A stretch of 42,591 bases of DNA from Candidatus Woesearchaeota archaeon (GTDB lineage: Archaea; Nanobdellota; Nanobdellia; Woesearchaeales; UBA9642): positions 1 to 42,591 of the forward strand of contig DUIB01000020.1 in assembly GCA_013330595.1 (NCBI GenBank). The letters are read 5' to 3'. The notes beneath the pieces were generated by a model, which was given only the letters and a program-made list of their open reading frames with translations, searched no databases and was not told the origin of the DNA. Position 1 is the stretch's first letter. Every line of letters starts with the position of its first letter. Position numbers and translations under genes: made by a program. Below, in pieces: positions 8,308 through 18,242 of this stretch.

Positions 8308-9270
8308 CTAAGGTATTGCCCTGAATCTTGTTGATATCAAGCCCCATTCCAGAAAGATCATTCCGAGAGCAATTATCAATAATCCGATGCCTAGATCAAA
8401 TCCTATATATGCTTCACTGGCATTTGCTAGTATTGCATCAAAAGTGTTGTCTAGGTCTTTTGTTGTCTTTGCATCAAAATATCTTCCGCCAGTCTCATTG
8501 GCTATTTTCATTAATGTATTCGAATCATAAACAGAGCTAATATTATAGTATTCAGGAAGATATCCTATTGGGCCTGTCTCAGATCCAATGCCTATGGTAT
8601 ATATCATAACATTATTTTGTCTTGCATAATTTATTCCTTCAAGTATTGGATCCCTGATAAAGTATGATACAGTGTTGCTTCCATCTGTCATTAGGATTAT
8701 TGTTCTGCCCTTATCTGAAGCTAATAGCAGGTTTGTTGAGGTAACTATCGCATCCGGAATATTTGTCCCGCCAACTTTGGCAATTTCAAGGCCATTAATT
8801 GATTTTCTTAATTTTGAGAAATCATCTGTAGGAAGTGTTTCAATGAATGATGCCCCTGAAAAGCTCACCAAGCCGACTTTTGAATCAGTGCTTAATTCAT
8901 CGATGAATTTTATTGTATAGTCTTTTGCAGCTTCAAACCTGGAAGGCTCAAGATCTTTTGCTGTCATAGAGGAACTTGAATCTATAGCAATGACAAAATC
9001 ATTCTGATTAGTATATGCCAGATACCATACTTTAGTGCCAGAAACAGCCAATATCAAAGTGAACAGAATGACCATTCTTGCCAGAAGCACCATATGATTC
9101 TTAGTCATTATTTTTTGATTGCTGACTCTTTTCAATGCTTGGAAATTAGCAAACCTTATTGCCTTTCTTTTACTATATCTTAGAAAAGCAAAATGGCTCA
9201 CAATTAATAAAGGTATGCTTAATAAGAACCATAAGTATTCGGGATTTTCAAATGTTAAGTACATTTTCAC
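8308..9270 (-). CDS. Membrane VWA-domain protein (BatA-like)
   Basis: This 320-aa protein has an N-terminal aerotolerance/BatA-like membrane region with TM segments at about 11-30 and 62-80. A von Willebrand A domain follows, with an intact MIDAS DSSSS at 97-101 and a downstream MTDGS. A last TM lies near residues 293-311. The start codon overlaps the DUF58 stop by 4 nt (ATGA), and the operon order moxR - DUF58 - VWA is the classical MoxR/Bat arrangement. The family is thought to act in metal-dependent protein assembly or chaperoning at the membrane; the client here is unknown. Confidence 0.92.
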   Translation of the reverse strand: MKMYLTFENPEYLWFLLSIPLLIVSHFAFLRYSKRKAIRFANFQALKRVSNQKIMTKNHMVLLARMVILFTLILAVSGTKVWYLAYTNQNDFVIAIDSSSSMTAKDLEPSRFEAAKDYTIKFIDELSTDSKVGLVSFSGASFIETLPTDDFSKLRKSINGLEIAKVGGTNIPDAIVTSTNLLLASDKGRTIILMTDGSNTVSYFIRDPILEGINYARQNNVMIYTIGIGSETGPIGYLPEYYNISSVYDSNTLMKIANETGGRYFDAKTTKDLDNTFDAILANASEAYIGFDLGIGLLIIALGMIFLEWGLISTRFRAIP

Positions 9271-10163
9271 CTATGAGTCAATGCTCTCCTCCTAAAAAAT
9301 TTTATAACCTCTTTTGCGAAATCCATATTAGTGGTAAGTTTCAAGAGATCTGACCTTGTTGCCTTAAAATGCTTTTCGATTTCTTTCTCTTCCTTTTCCA
9401 CGAATTCCTTATAAGCTTTTGCATACTGCTTCACATCCACATATAATGTTTCACCTGTATAAGGATCTTCCAACAAGTATTGGCCTGATTCAGCAGGCAA
9501 TTCCCTGTCCCTTGGATCTCTAATCATTATTCCTATAACCTCATATTTTTGTGATGCGATCCTCAGATACTTAAACCACTTTTCATCAAGTCCAAGAAAA
9601 TCGCTGACAATAATCACAACAGACCTGCCTTTAATTACACTAAACAGGAGGTTTAAGGATTTGCCTAGATTAAAATTTCCTCCGTAATTATTTACATTGC
9701 TCAGGTCCTTAACGATCATATAATGCATTTTTTTGCCAACATTCAGAGGCAGCCTAGTTACCAATTTTTCATTAAACAAACTTAATCCAACAGAATCTCC
9801 GCTTCTGAGTATTGCGAATGCTAGGCTGCTTACTATTTCAGCCGCATATTCAGCCTTGAATTTTTTTGTTGATCCAAAAAGCATGCTATTGCTGACATCT
9901 AGCATAAAATATACATTGACTGTTTTTTCCTCTTCAAATTCTTTTATCAGAAGGCTCTTAGATCTTAGTGAGGCTTTCCAGTCTATTAGGCTGGCATCAT
10001 CGCCATACTGGTAGGACCTATATCCAGAAAATTCCATTCCATGTCCTTTGAATGTAGTAGTCCAGTTGCCTTCAATGACATCGCTTAATGCAGATTGCCT
10101 TGCATATACGTCTAATTTCCTTATCTTTGGTAGAAGATCAGCATCTAGTCTTTCTATGGCCAT
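9267..10163 (-). CDS. DUF58 domain protein
   Basis: This 298-aa cytosolic protein has the hallmark DUF58 motif YQYGDDASLIDWKASLR (51-67). A degenerate VWA-like fold follows (FMLDVSNSMLFG, VVIIVSDFLG). It is the middle gene of a MoxR operon, 13 nt after moxR and overlapping the VWA gene. DUF58 proteins accompany MoxR ATPases and VWA proteins; biochemical function is not established. The length and motif order are normal and I see no damage. Confidence 0.93.
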   Translation of the reverse strand: MAIERLDADLLPKIRKLDVYARQSALSDVIEGNWTTTFKGHGMEFSGYRSYQYGDDASLIDWKASLRSKSLLIKEFEEEKTVNVYFMLDVSNSMLFGSTKKFKAEYAAEIVSSLAFAILRSGDSVGLSLFNEKLVTRLPLNVGKKMHYMIVKDLSNVNNYGGNFNLGKSLNLLFSVIKGRSVVIIVSDFLGLDEKWFKYLRIASQKYEVIGIMIRDPRDRELPAESGQYLLEDPYTGETLYVDVKQYAKAYKEFVEKEEKEIEKHFKATRSDLLKLTTNMDFAKEVIKFFRRRALTHR

Positions 10164-10176
10164 TTTCAGAACTCTC

Positions 10177-11187
10177 TCAATCTATATGAACCTTCTTTAA
10201 TAGTTCATCAATAATAGTATCAGTACTTATCTCATCTGCTTGTCCTTCATAATTCAAAATTATCCTATGTCTAAGCACATTATGTGCAACCTCTTTAACA
10301 TCCATCGGAGTCACAAAGCTCTTGCCTTTGACAAGAGCATGCGCCTTGCTTGCAATAAATAACGCAATGCTTGACCTTGGAGAGGTTCCATATTCGATAT
10401 ATTTTCCTGTCTCTAGGTTATATTTTTGAGCATACCTTGTAGCCTCAACAAGTCTTACAATATATTTTTCAACTTTTTTGTCTAAATAAATCTTTTTTAC
10501 ATCTTGTTGCGCCCTAATTATTGTATCAGGAGTCATTGCTTGTGAAAGCTTGAATTCCTCAAATTTTCTTAAAGTGGAATTGGTATGCAATATTTTCAAT
10601 TCATCCTCAACATTTGGATAATCCATTTTTAGCTTAAACATGAATCTGTCAATCTGCGCTTCTGGAAGTTTATAGGTTCCAAGGCTTTCAATAGGATTCT
10701 GTGTTGCCATTACAAAAAAAGGGGACGGAAGAGCAAATGATTCCTTTCCTATTGTTACTTGTCTCTCTTGCATTGCCTCTAATAATGCAGATTGCACTTT
10801 TGGTGGAGCCCTATTTATCTCATCTGCCAATACAAAGTTTGCAAATATTGGCCCTTTGACAGAATAGAAACCTCTACCTTCTTCATATGTTGTTATACCA
10901 ATAATATCAGTTGGAAGCAGGTCTGGAGTAAACTGTATTCTTGAAAACACACCTCCTGTGATCTGGCTTAAAGTTCTTACCGTGAGAGTCTTTGCAATTC
11001 CTGGAACTCCCTCTACAAGAACATGGCCATTGCATAACAATGCTTCAATTAGACTATTAATAATCTCTTGCTGTCCAACAATGGCTTTGCTCATCTCAAA
11101 CTTGATTGCAGAGAATTGTTTCTGATAATGTTTAAGCAAGTCCTCAAATTCCTTGCTTACGGGCCTAGCATAAAAAAGTTTTTGCAT
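10177..11187 (-). CDS. moxR: MoxR-family AAA+ ATPase
   Basis: This 336-aa protein has Walker A GVPGIAKT (60-67), Walker B VLADEINRAPP (119-129), the sensor segment FVMATQNPIESLGTY and the arginine-finger region LPEAQIDRFMFKL. These assign it to the MoxR branch of AAA+ proteins. It is the first gene of the operon; GAGGTG lies six bases before its ATG. MoxR ATPases act as chaperones or activators together with VWA partners, here encoded two genes downstream. The gene is divergent from the next gene on the plus strand, leaving 130 nt for two promoters. Confidence 0.95.
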   Translation of the reverse strand: MQKLFYARPVSKEFEDLLKHYQKQFSAIKFEMSKAIVGQQEIINSLIEALLCNGHVLVEGVPGIAKTLTVRTLSQITGGVFSRIQFTPDLLPTDIIGITTYEEGRGFYSVKGPIFANFVLADEINRAPPKVQSALLEAMQERQVTIGKESFALPSPFFVMATQNPIESLGTYKLPEAQIDRFMFKLKMDYPNVEDELKILHTNSTLRKFEEFKLSQAMTPDTIIRAQQDVKKIYLDKKVEKYIVRLVEATRYAQKYNLETGKYIEYGTSPRSSIALFIASKAHALVKGKSFVTPMDVKEVAHNVLRHRIILNYEGQADEISTDTIIDELLKKVHID

Positions 11188-11317
11188 TATACACCTCTTT
11201 TAATCATTATAGAGGCATTCTATTTATATATATTTTGTTTTTAATAAGCATCAATAAATGCATAATCCGTATATTAAAATAGCAAAATTTAAATATACCC
11301 TTATTTGATACTGGTTT

Positions 11318-12322
11318 ATGGAAAAAGAGGTGTCTGAGTCAGAGAGAAGATTACTGTTAAAACAAAGCTATTCAGAAAAAATCCAGAACCTGGCTTCTGC
11401 TGATAATGTAAAGGATCGAGATTTCTATGAATTATTCAGAAGATTCTTTGCAGATTTCTTAAAATTAGATTATGAGTTTGCTTATGAGGAATTAAGCCTT
11501 GAATTAAACAAGATATACATTAAACCTGCTCTTAAGAAAGACATTGATCAGATGATACGCCTTTTGACAGATAAAGAATATCTTGAACAGAACCCATTGA
11601 CTTTGCCAGAAATAAAGATATTGTTAAATAATTTACTGGAGATAGTTAATTCATTGATAATAGACGTGACTGAAAAGAAGGAATCATTTTTAGATAAAAT
11701 TTTCAGGAAAAAAAGCATTCCAGAAGTAAGCAGTCCTTTAAATAAAGATGAACCGGTACCATTAGATATCACGTCATCTGATATTAATCTTGGTCTTCAG
11801 GATAAACCTGCTAAAACAGTTTTGCCTGTCACAGAGGTTATCACAACAAGAATTGTTTCAAAGAGTAAAATACCTCCAGAATTGACGGCTGATAAAGTCA
11901 TTGAGCCTCAAATTCAAAGCAATAAGGCAGATTCAAGTGAGCTAGATAGTTTGCTTGCTCAAATTAATTCTGGCGGTAATGTGTTGTTGGTGGATGAAAA
12001 AAAGAAAGAAGCTATGAGAGCAAAAACCCCTGCATCTAAAAAGCCTGAGCCTGATGTTGCACAAAATAGGGTAGTGAATATTCCTAATACTACAGCAATG
12101 AATATTCCTAATAATCTTATTAAGGAAAGCAGCGGCCCGCAAATCCAGGCAGTGCTTGTACAGGTAGAGCAGAGCTATAATAAAATAAATGAAAAGAATA
12201 TTGACAGTGCGATTGTACACTATAAGAATGCTATTAGTCTATATAATCCATTGGATTATGATCAAAAGACAAGCATTTATCTTGAATTGTATGACCTATA
12301 CCTGAGATTAATACAGTTATAA
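11318..12322 (+). CDS. Helical cytosolic protein with C-terminal TPR-like segment
   Basis: This 334-aa protein has no signal peptide or TM. The N-terminal third is charged and helical (about 1-110) and the middle is low-complexity and Pro/Ser/Lys-rich (about 140-275). The last 55 residues form two to three amphipathic helices of TPR type (NIDSAIVHYKNAISLYNPLD, then YLELYDLYLRLIQL). The last part resembles the C-terminal cytosolic end of the surface protein encoded at 16060-17919 in residue pattern. It is divergent from the MoxR operon; TATA-like AAATTTAAATATA lies at about 11285-11297. No family name is recognised. Confidence 0.75.
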   Translation: MEKEVSESERRLLLKQSYSEKIQNLASADNVKDRDFYELFRRFFADFLKLDYEFAYEELSLELNKIYIKPALKKDIDQMIRLLTDKEYLEQNPLTLPEIKILLNNLLEIVNSLIIDVTEKKESFLDKIFRKKSIPEVSSPLNKDEPVPLDITSSDINLGLQDKPAKTVLPVTEVITTRIVSKSKIPPELTADKVIEPQIQSNKADSSELDSLLAQINSGGNVLLVDEKKKEAMRAKTPASKKPEPDVAQNRVVNIPNTTAMNIPNNLIKESSGPQIQAVLVQVEQSYNKINEKNIDSAIVHYKNAISLYNPLDYDQKTSIYLELYDLYLRLIQL

Positions 12323-12374
12323 TTTTTTTTTCTGATAAAGCCTCAGCTTGCTTTTCCTATAATTAGTCCTCTTT

Positions 12375-15300
12375 TTAGAAGTCAGAGCTTTTATCCTTCT
12401 TAAATATATAATATAATGATACAAAGAATATAACGCCGAATCCGATAAGAATCAGGTATTCAGTATAATTGGATTTCCAATTAAACCTGCTAATAAAATC
12501 AGTTGAGGGTTTTTCAATATTTCCCTTAGTGCTTACAAGATATTTGCATCCGTTAATGACATCGTCCACTAGCTTTGCTGTTGTATCAAAATTGTTGCTA
12601 TCTAATGCCTTTTTTGCCTCATTCAGCAATTCTGTAAGCTCTTGGCATTCAGGATTGCTGCTTAATAAATCTCTGGCAAAGCTTATCCTTGTCTCTAGCT
12701 CTGAACCTTCTGATGTCATGTCAGCAGAATTTACAAAGATTGTTGCTGTATCCTTATATTTTGGATTTACAACATCTGCAGTGAGTTGTATCTCATAATG
12801 TCCCTCACTTTTGTAATTGTTAATTGTTAATGTTATCTCCTCAGTTTTATTTCTGTATAGTCTTGGGAAGAATGTCCTGTCTAAATATAGCGTTACATTA
12901 CTTGCATTTGTGAAAGCATTTAAAGATACCCCTTCAAGAGTTGAATTCCATGTATTATTTAGGATTACTGGAACCTTAACAGAGCTATTCTTGTATACAG
13001 TAACTAGCCTTGGGGTAATTATTTGAAGCGGTTTAGGCTTTTCAACTTCTTCTGGCAAAGGAATTGTTATTGTTCTGGTGCTTGAACCTCCGCCTCCTGA
13101 TTGCGGAATTACTTCAGGAGTTGTATCATTAGATATTTCACTGATATTGATCATTATTTCTCGAGCATATGCACTCATTGAGCTATTTGCAGAATCTGAT
13201 GCTGTAAAATTCACAAGACAGGCTCCTACATCCACAGTTGTGACCTTAAAGCTTGTTCCGATAAAACTGAATGTTGCATATTCGCATGCTGTTGCATTAA
13301 ATATCATGGTTGACTCATTATCTGCATCAATATTATTCAGGTCAATGTCATCATCAGGATCGTAGAATTTTATTTGTGATGCATAATATGTCATGTATCC
13401 ATCATACGTAGTTGATCCATTTACTGCATTTGCTCCTGTTAAATTATGTAGTGCATTGATAAGCCTAGGGGGCCTATTTACATTTGTTACATTGATATTC
13501 CACATGAATTTGTCTGACCTGTTGAATTGGTCAGTTACTGTGATTGAAACATTATGATTGCCTGAGGAAAAGAAATCAAAGGACTTGCCATAATACGTAT
13601 TTGAACTTACCGATGATCCATCATAGTACCATGAATAATTAAGGAAATTATCATATGTCATGTCATATGTAGCTGTCAGGTTGAAGATATATGTTGAATT
13701 CTCATTTATTGTTATATTGGTTGTGTTTCCTAATGAGCTTCTGTTCATGAATGCATTGACCACACTATTAGAGATTATCGGAGTTCCATATGGCTTGACT
13801 TCAGTAATATTTGGCGGGCTCGTGATATTATATATGTATATGCTTATTGATCTAACTGAGCTTACATTGTTATAGTAATCTCTTACTGTCATATTCACTG
13901 TGTAATTCCCTGCATCACTTGTTGTTAAAGGATTAAAGCTTATTGTGGCCTGATCAACATCTGTTTTTGTTAGTTGGAATAATGCATTATTAGGGCCTGT
14001 TACATTTGCATTGAATGTCAGGTTTTCATATGTATTCAAGTTTAAATCATCATCTGATGCTGATATCATTATTTCATAATTGTTTTGAATAACAAGTCTT
14101 CCTGGAGGAAGGGTTATTGCACTGTCAATAAAAGGGGCATTGTTTGTATTATTAATATTCAATATTAACACTGTGCTGTTCATGCCACCTCTTGTATCAG
14201 TGATATTAACCAATATTCCATATTGTCCTAGGATTGTCTGGTTTGGAGTAAAGACAATCATTCCAGTAGTTGTATTAATATCGAACAATGTGGAATTTGT
14301 CCAAAAGTTGTTTACATAGTCTCCTGAATCAGTATCATTGGCATAATTTGAGATGTTGTAAGTGCAGTTATATGGATAATTGCTTGCATCAAATTCAAAG
14401 CATAACAATTCCAATGACTGATTGAAATATGGATTAGTATTGGGAAGCAATGTTACTAATCCTGGTCTTGTATCATTTAAGTTTCCTGAGTCTCTAAGTA
14501 TCACATCAAAATAATAGCTTTCTGATACATACTTCAGGAAACTTATCTTTCCTGTTGATGAATTAATTGTTATATTAGAACTATTTGTGGAGTAAGTTAA
14601 TGAATCACCTTGATAAGTCTGAAGATCAATATCTGTTGCATTGACATAGTATGTGAAAGGAACGCCTGTATAGGCAATTAGGTTGCTTAAATTTTGGTTA
14701 TTAAGAGAATTTCCATTATTATAGCTCATCTCAAAAATTTCTGGAGCATCATTAACATTAGTGATTGATAAGCTGATGCTTGTTGAAGCATTCTCTTTAG
14801 TATCATATATTGCCAATGTGAAAGAATTATATATCACATGATTATTTGTTAGATTTGATATATTAATCAATGCTGTTGCAGATGATATCCCATTAGGGTT
14901 TGACTTGTTTGTTGCTGTGTACTCAACGCTATATAATGTTGGGTTGCTTGTTGTAAAAGTGATAGTGTCATTATCGATGTCAGTTGCATTTATTGATATT
15001 ACTAATTGACCTCCCTGAATCAGAGAATCATTATTATAGACTACATAAGTGTAATTTGCTTTATGGTTCGTTGGCATCACTTGCAGTATAAATGAGTCAT
15101 TGAAAGATAAGCTTGGAGTTGCATTGTCATAGATGGTTACGGTTATGGTGTGGTTTCCCTTATCATTGTATTGTGATATATCCTGGCCAGAATTATTAAA
15201 CATTATTTTTGCTGCGCTTGAATTGGTGTTTTGGATTAGTATGTTGCTTAAATCAGAGCTTATGTTGAAAGTGAATGGTAAGTCATTCTCTGGATCAGTA

Positions 15301-16058
15301 CCATACACATAATAATTAAGAGCCTGGCCTTCAGTTATCGTCTTATCAGGCAGTACTGGATTGAAATACGGGGCATCATTGGTTGAAGTGACATTAATTG
15401 TAATATTTACGTCTCCATCTGTTGCTCCTCCAGAAGTTTGTACTGATCTATACAATAGAGTATGGATTCCTATCTGATTCTCATTTGTTGGATTGCATGT
15501 TATCTGTCCAGTATTTTCATTAACAGAGCAGCTTGCTGTATTTGGCTCTAGGATATATTTTATGGAATCCAGATCTGCGTCTGTAGAATTCAAATAATAG
15601 GTTGTTGAACTATCTTCGGCAAGATAAGGTATTGTCCCATTTGGTATTTGAGTATAGTTTGCATAATAGATAATCGGTTGTGTTGGAGCAGAGTTGATTA
15701 CGGTTATTGTATCATTCTTTGTTTCAATTTCTGACCCATTGAAATATGAAACAGAGCATATCCAAATGTCAAATTTGGTGGTTAGCGCTTCATCGATATC
15801 CTCTGTCCCATTTGTGGAGCATTCCACATCTGCTGTACAGATTTTTGAGATGGTCTTGTTAGGCAATGAATTTCTATACCACGTTATATTAACTTCTGTT
15901 GTTTCATCTATTGTGAATTTGCATCGAAGATCTTGATCAGTATATATAGTTCCCGTGTTTATTTTAGGATTGCTGGTAAATATTCCTGCTATTGGAAATG
16001 CCAATATTATTACTGCAATAGCCAAAATCGCCAATTTGAGGTATTTTTGGTTGAACAT
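12375..16058 (-). CDS. Giant cell-surface protein with cadherin-like repeats
   Basis: This 1227-aa exported protein has an N-terminal TM/signal segment (about 7-28), roughly eight to ten cadherin/dystroglycan-like beta modules of about 100 residues, and a C-terminal TM (about 1201-1220) with a short basic-acidic tail. Module signatures recur as NDAPYF, NAPFI and DDDLNLNTYENL. Asn-X-Ser/Thr sites are very abundant, fitting archaeal N-glycosylation. A Gly/Ser/Thr hinge (PQSGGGGSSTRT, about residue 1000) precedes a last NEW3-like domain. It lies one base after the 619-aa surface protein gene on the same strand. It is probably an adhesin or cell-envelope protein; the ligand is unknown. Confidence 0.88.
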   Translation of the reverse strand: MFNQKYLKLAILAIAVIILAFPIAGIFTSNPKINTGTIYTDQDLRCKFTIDETTEVNITWYRNSLPNKTISKICTADVECSTNGTEDIDEALTTKFDIWICSVSYFNGSEIETKNDTITVINSAPTQPIIYYANYTQIPNGTIPYLAEDSSTTYYLNSTDADLDSIKYILEPNTASCSVNENTGQITCNPTNENQIGIHTLLYRSVQTSGGATDGDVNITINVTSTNDAPYFNPVLPDKTITEGQALNYYVYGTDPENDLPFTFNISSDLSNILIQNTNSSAAKIMFNNSGQDISQYNDKGNHTITVTIYDNATPSLSFNDSFILQVMPTNHKANYTYVVYNNDSLIQGGQLVISINATDIDNDTITFTTSNPTLYSVEYTATNKSNPNGISSATALINISNLTNNHVIYNSFTLAIYDTKENASTSISLSITNVNDAPEIFEMSYNNGNSLNNQNLSNLIAYTGVPFTYYVNATDIDLQTYQGDSLTYSTNSSNITINSSTGKISFLKYVSESYYFDVILRDSGNLNDTRPGLVTLLPNTNPYFNQSLELLCFEFDASNYPYNCTYNISNYANDTDSGDYVNNFWTNSTLFDINTTTGMIVFTPNQTILGQYGILVNITDTRGGMNSTVLILNINNTNNAPFIDSAITLPPGRLVIQNNYEIMISASDDDLNLNTYENLTFNANVTGPNNALFQLTKTDVDQATISFNPLTTSDAGNYTVNMTVRDYYNNVSSVRSISIYIYNITSPPNITEVKPYGTPIISNSVVNAFMNRSSLGNTTNITINENSTYIFNLTATYDMTYDNFLNYSWYYDGSSVSSNTYYGKSFDFFSSGNHNVSITVTDQFNRSDKFMWNINVTNVNRPPRLINALHNLTGANAVNGSTTYDGYMTYYASQIKFYDPDDDIDLNNIDADNESTMIFNATACEYATFSFIGTSFKVTTVDVGACLVNFTASDSANSSMSAYAREIMINISEISNDTTPEVIPQSGGGGSSTRTITIPLPEEVEKPKPLQIITPRLVTVYKNSSVKVPVILNNTWNSTLEGVSLNAFTNASNVTLYLDRTFFPRLYRNKTEEITLTINNYKSEGHYEIQLTADVVNPKYKDTATIFVNSADMTSEGSELETRISFARDLLSSNPECQELTELLNEAKKALDSNNFDTTAKLVDDVINGCKYLVSTKGNIEKPSTDFISRFNWKSNYTEYLILIGFGVIFFVSLYYIFKKDKSSDF

Positions 16059-16059
16059 T

Positions 16060-17919
16060 TTAGTAGTATTTCTCCAGGTATTTTATTACGTTGTAAACAT
16101 GTAAAATCTCGTTATAGCATTGCTTCTGATCCTCTTTTTCAAAGGTATTGTATTCCTTAAGCAGGTTTTTATATAAATATTTTGCCTCAGGAAGCTCATG
16201 AAATTGCAATGCTATGTAAATATTTGATAATTCGAGGAATATTTTATCAATGCTCTTTGCATCCGGATTTTCCCTTTCTTTAGGCAATATCAATGCATCT
16301 TTACCATTTAATTTAGCAACAAGGAATAAATGCGCTATGAACTTGTCTATGAATGCTTGCAAATAAGACTTAATGTTTGTTTTTATTGTTGATTGATGGA
16401 AATCAATTAGGATGCTTTCTAGCAATCTGTTGTTCAATTTTCTGATGCTTTTTGGCACTTCTTTATCTGTTCCAACCAGATTTTCAAAAAATATCTTAAT
16501 CACTTGTGGCATTTTAGCAATCGCATCCGAATGTTTATCATCATCATAAAGATCCTGAATATTCAGCATTAAGTTCAATATCATCTGCTTTTGTTCATTA
16601 TTCAAGTATAATGGCATTTCGTTTAGTCTCTTTTTGGCTAAATATGCTGCTATAATCTTTTTTATATGCGGAGTGATTACAATTATTATTATAATAACAG
16701 CTAATGTTGATATTATTGCTGCAATAATCAGGTTCCTGTTTATGCCAACTTGAGCAGGTTGTTCTGTTACTTTACAAGCACCGCATTTTCCACCACAATC
16801 TACTTCAGTTTCATCTCCATCTTTAATTCCATTGAAACAGCTTGGTATAGGGGTACATGACTCGGTTTCATTAGGTTTGGCAATCTTGGTTCCGCAGCTG
16901 TTCCTGTCAATACATGTTCTAAGATGAGTATTATTTATACAAGTGCTCCATTCAGAACACTCCCATTTTTCCTCACAAATTATAGTTTCAGGAACATAAG
17001 TGCAGTTTCTTGTGAAGTTTCTTATATAATCCCTATAGCTGCATGCTTTATAATCTCTGCATGTCAGCATTTGTGTTCCATTGGGCATGCATTCTCCCCA
17101 TGCGCTGCATCTCCAATCAGAAATGCAGCTCAAATCTATACCGCTGCTGCCTCCGCCTCCGCCTCCGCCTGATCCTCCTGAATCGCTTAAAGGACATCCG
17201 AATACAGAGTATCTCACTAAATTACTCACATTTATCAATCCATCTGGATCAGATGCTATAATATTGAAATATGCTAGCCCGCATTCAAGCCCTCTTATTG
17301 TTGTAAGGCTAGAATTGGATATTGTGATACTTATATAACTCTCGTTAAATATAAGTGCTTCATATGTCAGCTCGTCATTATCAGGATCTCCAAAATAGTT
17401 GTTAAGGAACAAGGTGTAAGCATTATTTTTCCTTAATGATTGATCAGGGATATTTCTAATTAGGTATGGGGCATGGTTATCGTCTATCACTTCAATATTT
17501 ATATCTTCATAATAGGCATTATTTTCACATGTGCTGTCATCAAAAGCAAACACTCTTAATGTATGATTCCCAATATTTGATTCATCCAATATGACATTAA
17601 TTATTCCTATGGATGAAACATTGAATAATGATGGATCTGTCAAGAACACCGCAGCATAAGACATTGAGTTATTGTCCGGATCAGTGGCATTTATTTGGCA
17701 TGTAATCCTGTTCCCCCATATCATTGTTAGATTGCATGATCCTTCATATATGTCTATAGGGGGATTATTTAGGCACAGCATTGTTGTTCCTGATGCCAGT
17801 GCTGTCACTTGCTCTTCTGAAGTAAATTTCTGAATGCTATATTGAAGGTAGACTATTGTTACTATGTTAAGGGCTAATAAACCGATTACTGCCATTCCTA
17901 ATACAATATTATCTTTCAT
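16060..17919 (-). CDS. Surface protein with cadherin-like and thrombospondin-1-like repeats, TM and cytosolic helical domain
   Basis: This 619-aa protein has an N-terminal TM (about 7-26), two cadherin-like modules (40-240), and a Gly/Ser linker SGGSGGGGGGGSSG. Two Cys-rich thrombospondin type-1-like repeats follow (WRCSAWGECMPNGTQ and WECSEWSTCINNTH). A CFNGIKDGDETEVDCGG-type Cys module precedes a second TM (about 391-412). A cytosolic helical C-terminus of about 200 residues ends the protein. Its ATG overlaps the TGA of the RHH gene (ATGA), so it is coupled to that regulator. The cytosolic end resembles the C-terminus of the protein at 11318-12322. It probably links an extracellular contact to an internal partner, which is inference. 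Confidence 0.88.
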   Translation of the reverse strand: MKDNIVLGMAVIGLLALNIVTIVYLQYSIQKFTSEEQVTALASGTTMLCLNNPPIDIYEGSCNLTMIWGNRITCQINATDPDNNSMSYAAVFLTDPSLFNVSSIGIINVILDESNIGNHTLRVFAFDDSTCENNAYYEDINIEVIDDNHAPYLIRNIPDQSLRKNNAYTLFLNNYFGDPDNDELTYEALIFNESYISITISNSSLTTIRGLECGLAYFNIIASDPDGLINVSNLVRYSVFGCPLSDSGGSGGGGGGGSSGIDLSCISDWRCSAWGECMPNGTQMLTCRDYKACSYRDYIRNFTRNCTYVPETIICEEKWECSEWSTCINNTHLRTCIDRNSCGTKIAKPNETESCTPIPSCFNGIKDGDETEVDCGGKCGACKVTEQPAQVGINRNLIIAAIISTLAVIIIIIVITPHIKKIIAAYLAKKRLNEMPLYLNNEQKQMILNLMLNIQDLYDDDKHSDAIAKMPQVIKIFFENLVGTDKEVPKSIRKLNNRLLESILIDFHQSTIKTNIKSYLQAFIDKFIAHLFLVAKLNGKDALILPKERENPDAKSIDKIFLELSNIYIALQFHELPEAKYLYKNLLKEYNTFEKEDQKQCYNEILHVYNVIKYLEKYY

Positions 17920-18083
17920 TTCTTTAACCTTGATTTATGCTCATAGACTATTTCAGATAATTTGATCTTGATCCACTCAGACTTATTGACTTTAAGAATC
18001 CCTGATATTTCTTCAATATCCTTAAGAAGCTCTTTAGGCATTCTAATATTCAATTGCTCTGTTCTTGAGGATTTCTTAGCCAT
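17916..18083 (-). CDS. Ribbon-helix-helix DNA-binding protein (55 aa)
   Basis: This short gene has a typical RHH/MetJ-Arc fold: the beta strand QLNIRMP (10-16), then helix KELLKDIEEISGIL and helix NKSEWIKIKLSEIVYEH. It is the first gene of the surface-protein operon and overlaps the next start by ATGA. Directly upstream lies an array of ATAGC/GCTAT half-sites, including a perfect inverted repeat, which is a plausible autoregulatory operator. RHH proteins bind such tandem half-sites as dimers of dimers. It presumably controls the two large surface proteins. The antitoxin alternative is less likely as no toxin gene is adjacent. Confidence 0.85.
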   Translation of the reverse strand: MAKKSSRTEQLNIRMPKELLKDIEEISGILKVNKSEWIKIKLSEIVYEHKSRLKK

Positions 18084-18096
18084 TTTATAATAGAGT

Positions 18097-18146
18097 ATAG
18101 CGAATGATAGCGACTGCTATCATATCAATATATAATAATAGCTATT
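18097..18146. promoter_or_regulatory. Array of ATAGC/GCTAT half-sites (candidate RHH operator)
   Basis: Two direct copies of ATAGCG at 18097-18102 and 18107-18112 are exactly 10 bp apart. ATGATAGC-gact-GCTATCAT (18104-18123) is a perfect inverted repeat, and AATAGCTATT (18137-18146) is a palindrome with the same core. The array starts 14 bp upstream of the RHH start codon and spans the likely promoter of the surface-protein operon. Confidence 0.65.
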
Positions 18147-18242
18147 AATATACTTATGTATTTATAAAGTTTATCAATGAACCGGCAATTATGTCTTGTC
18201 ATAAATAGAAACAGTTTTAATATGATGAGTATTTCGATCAGT

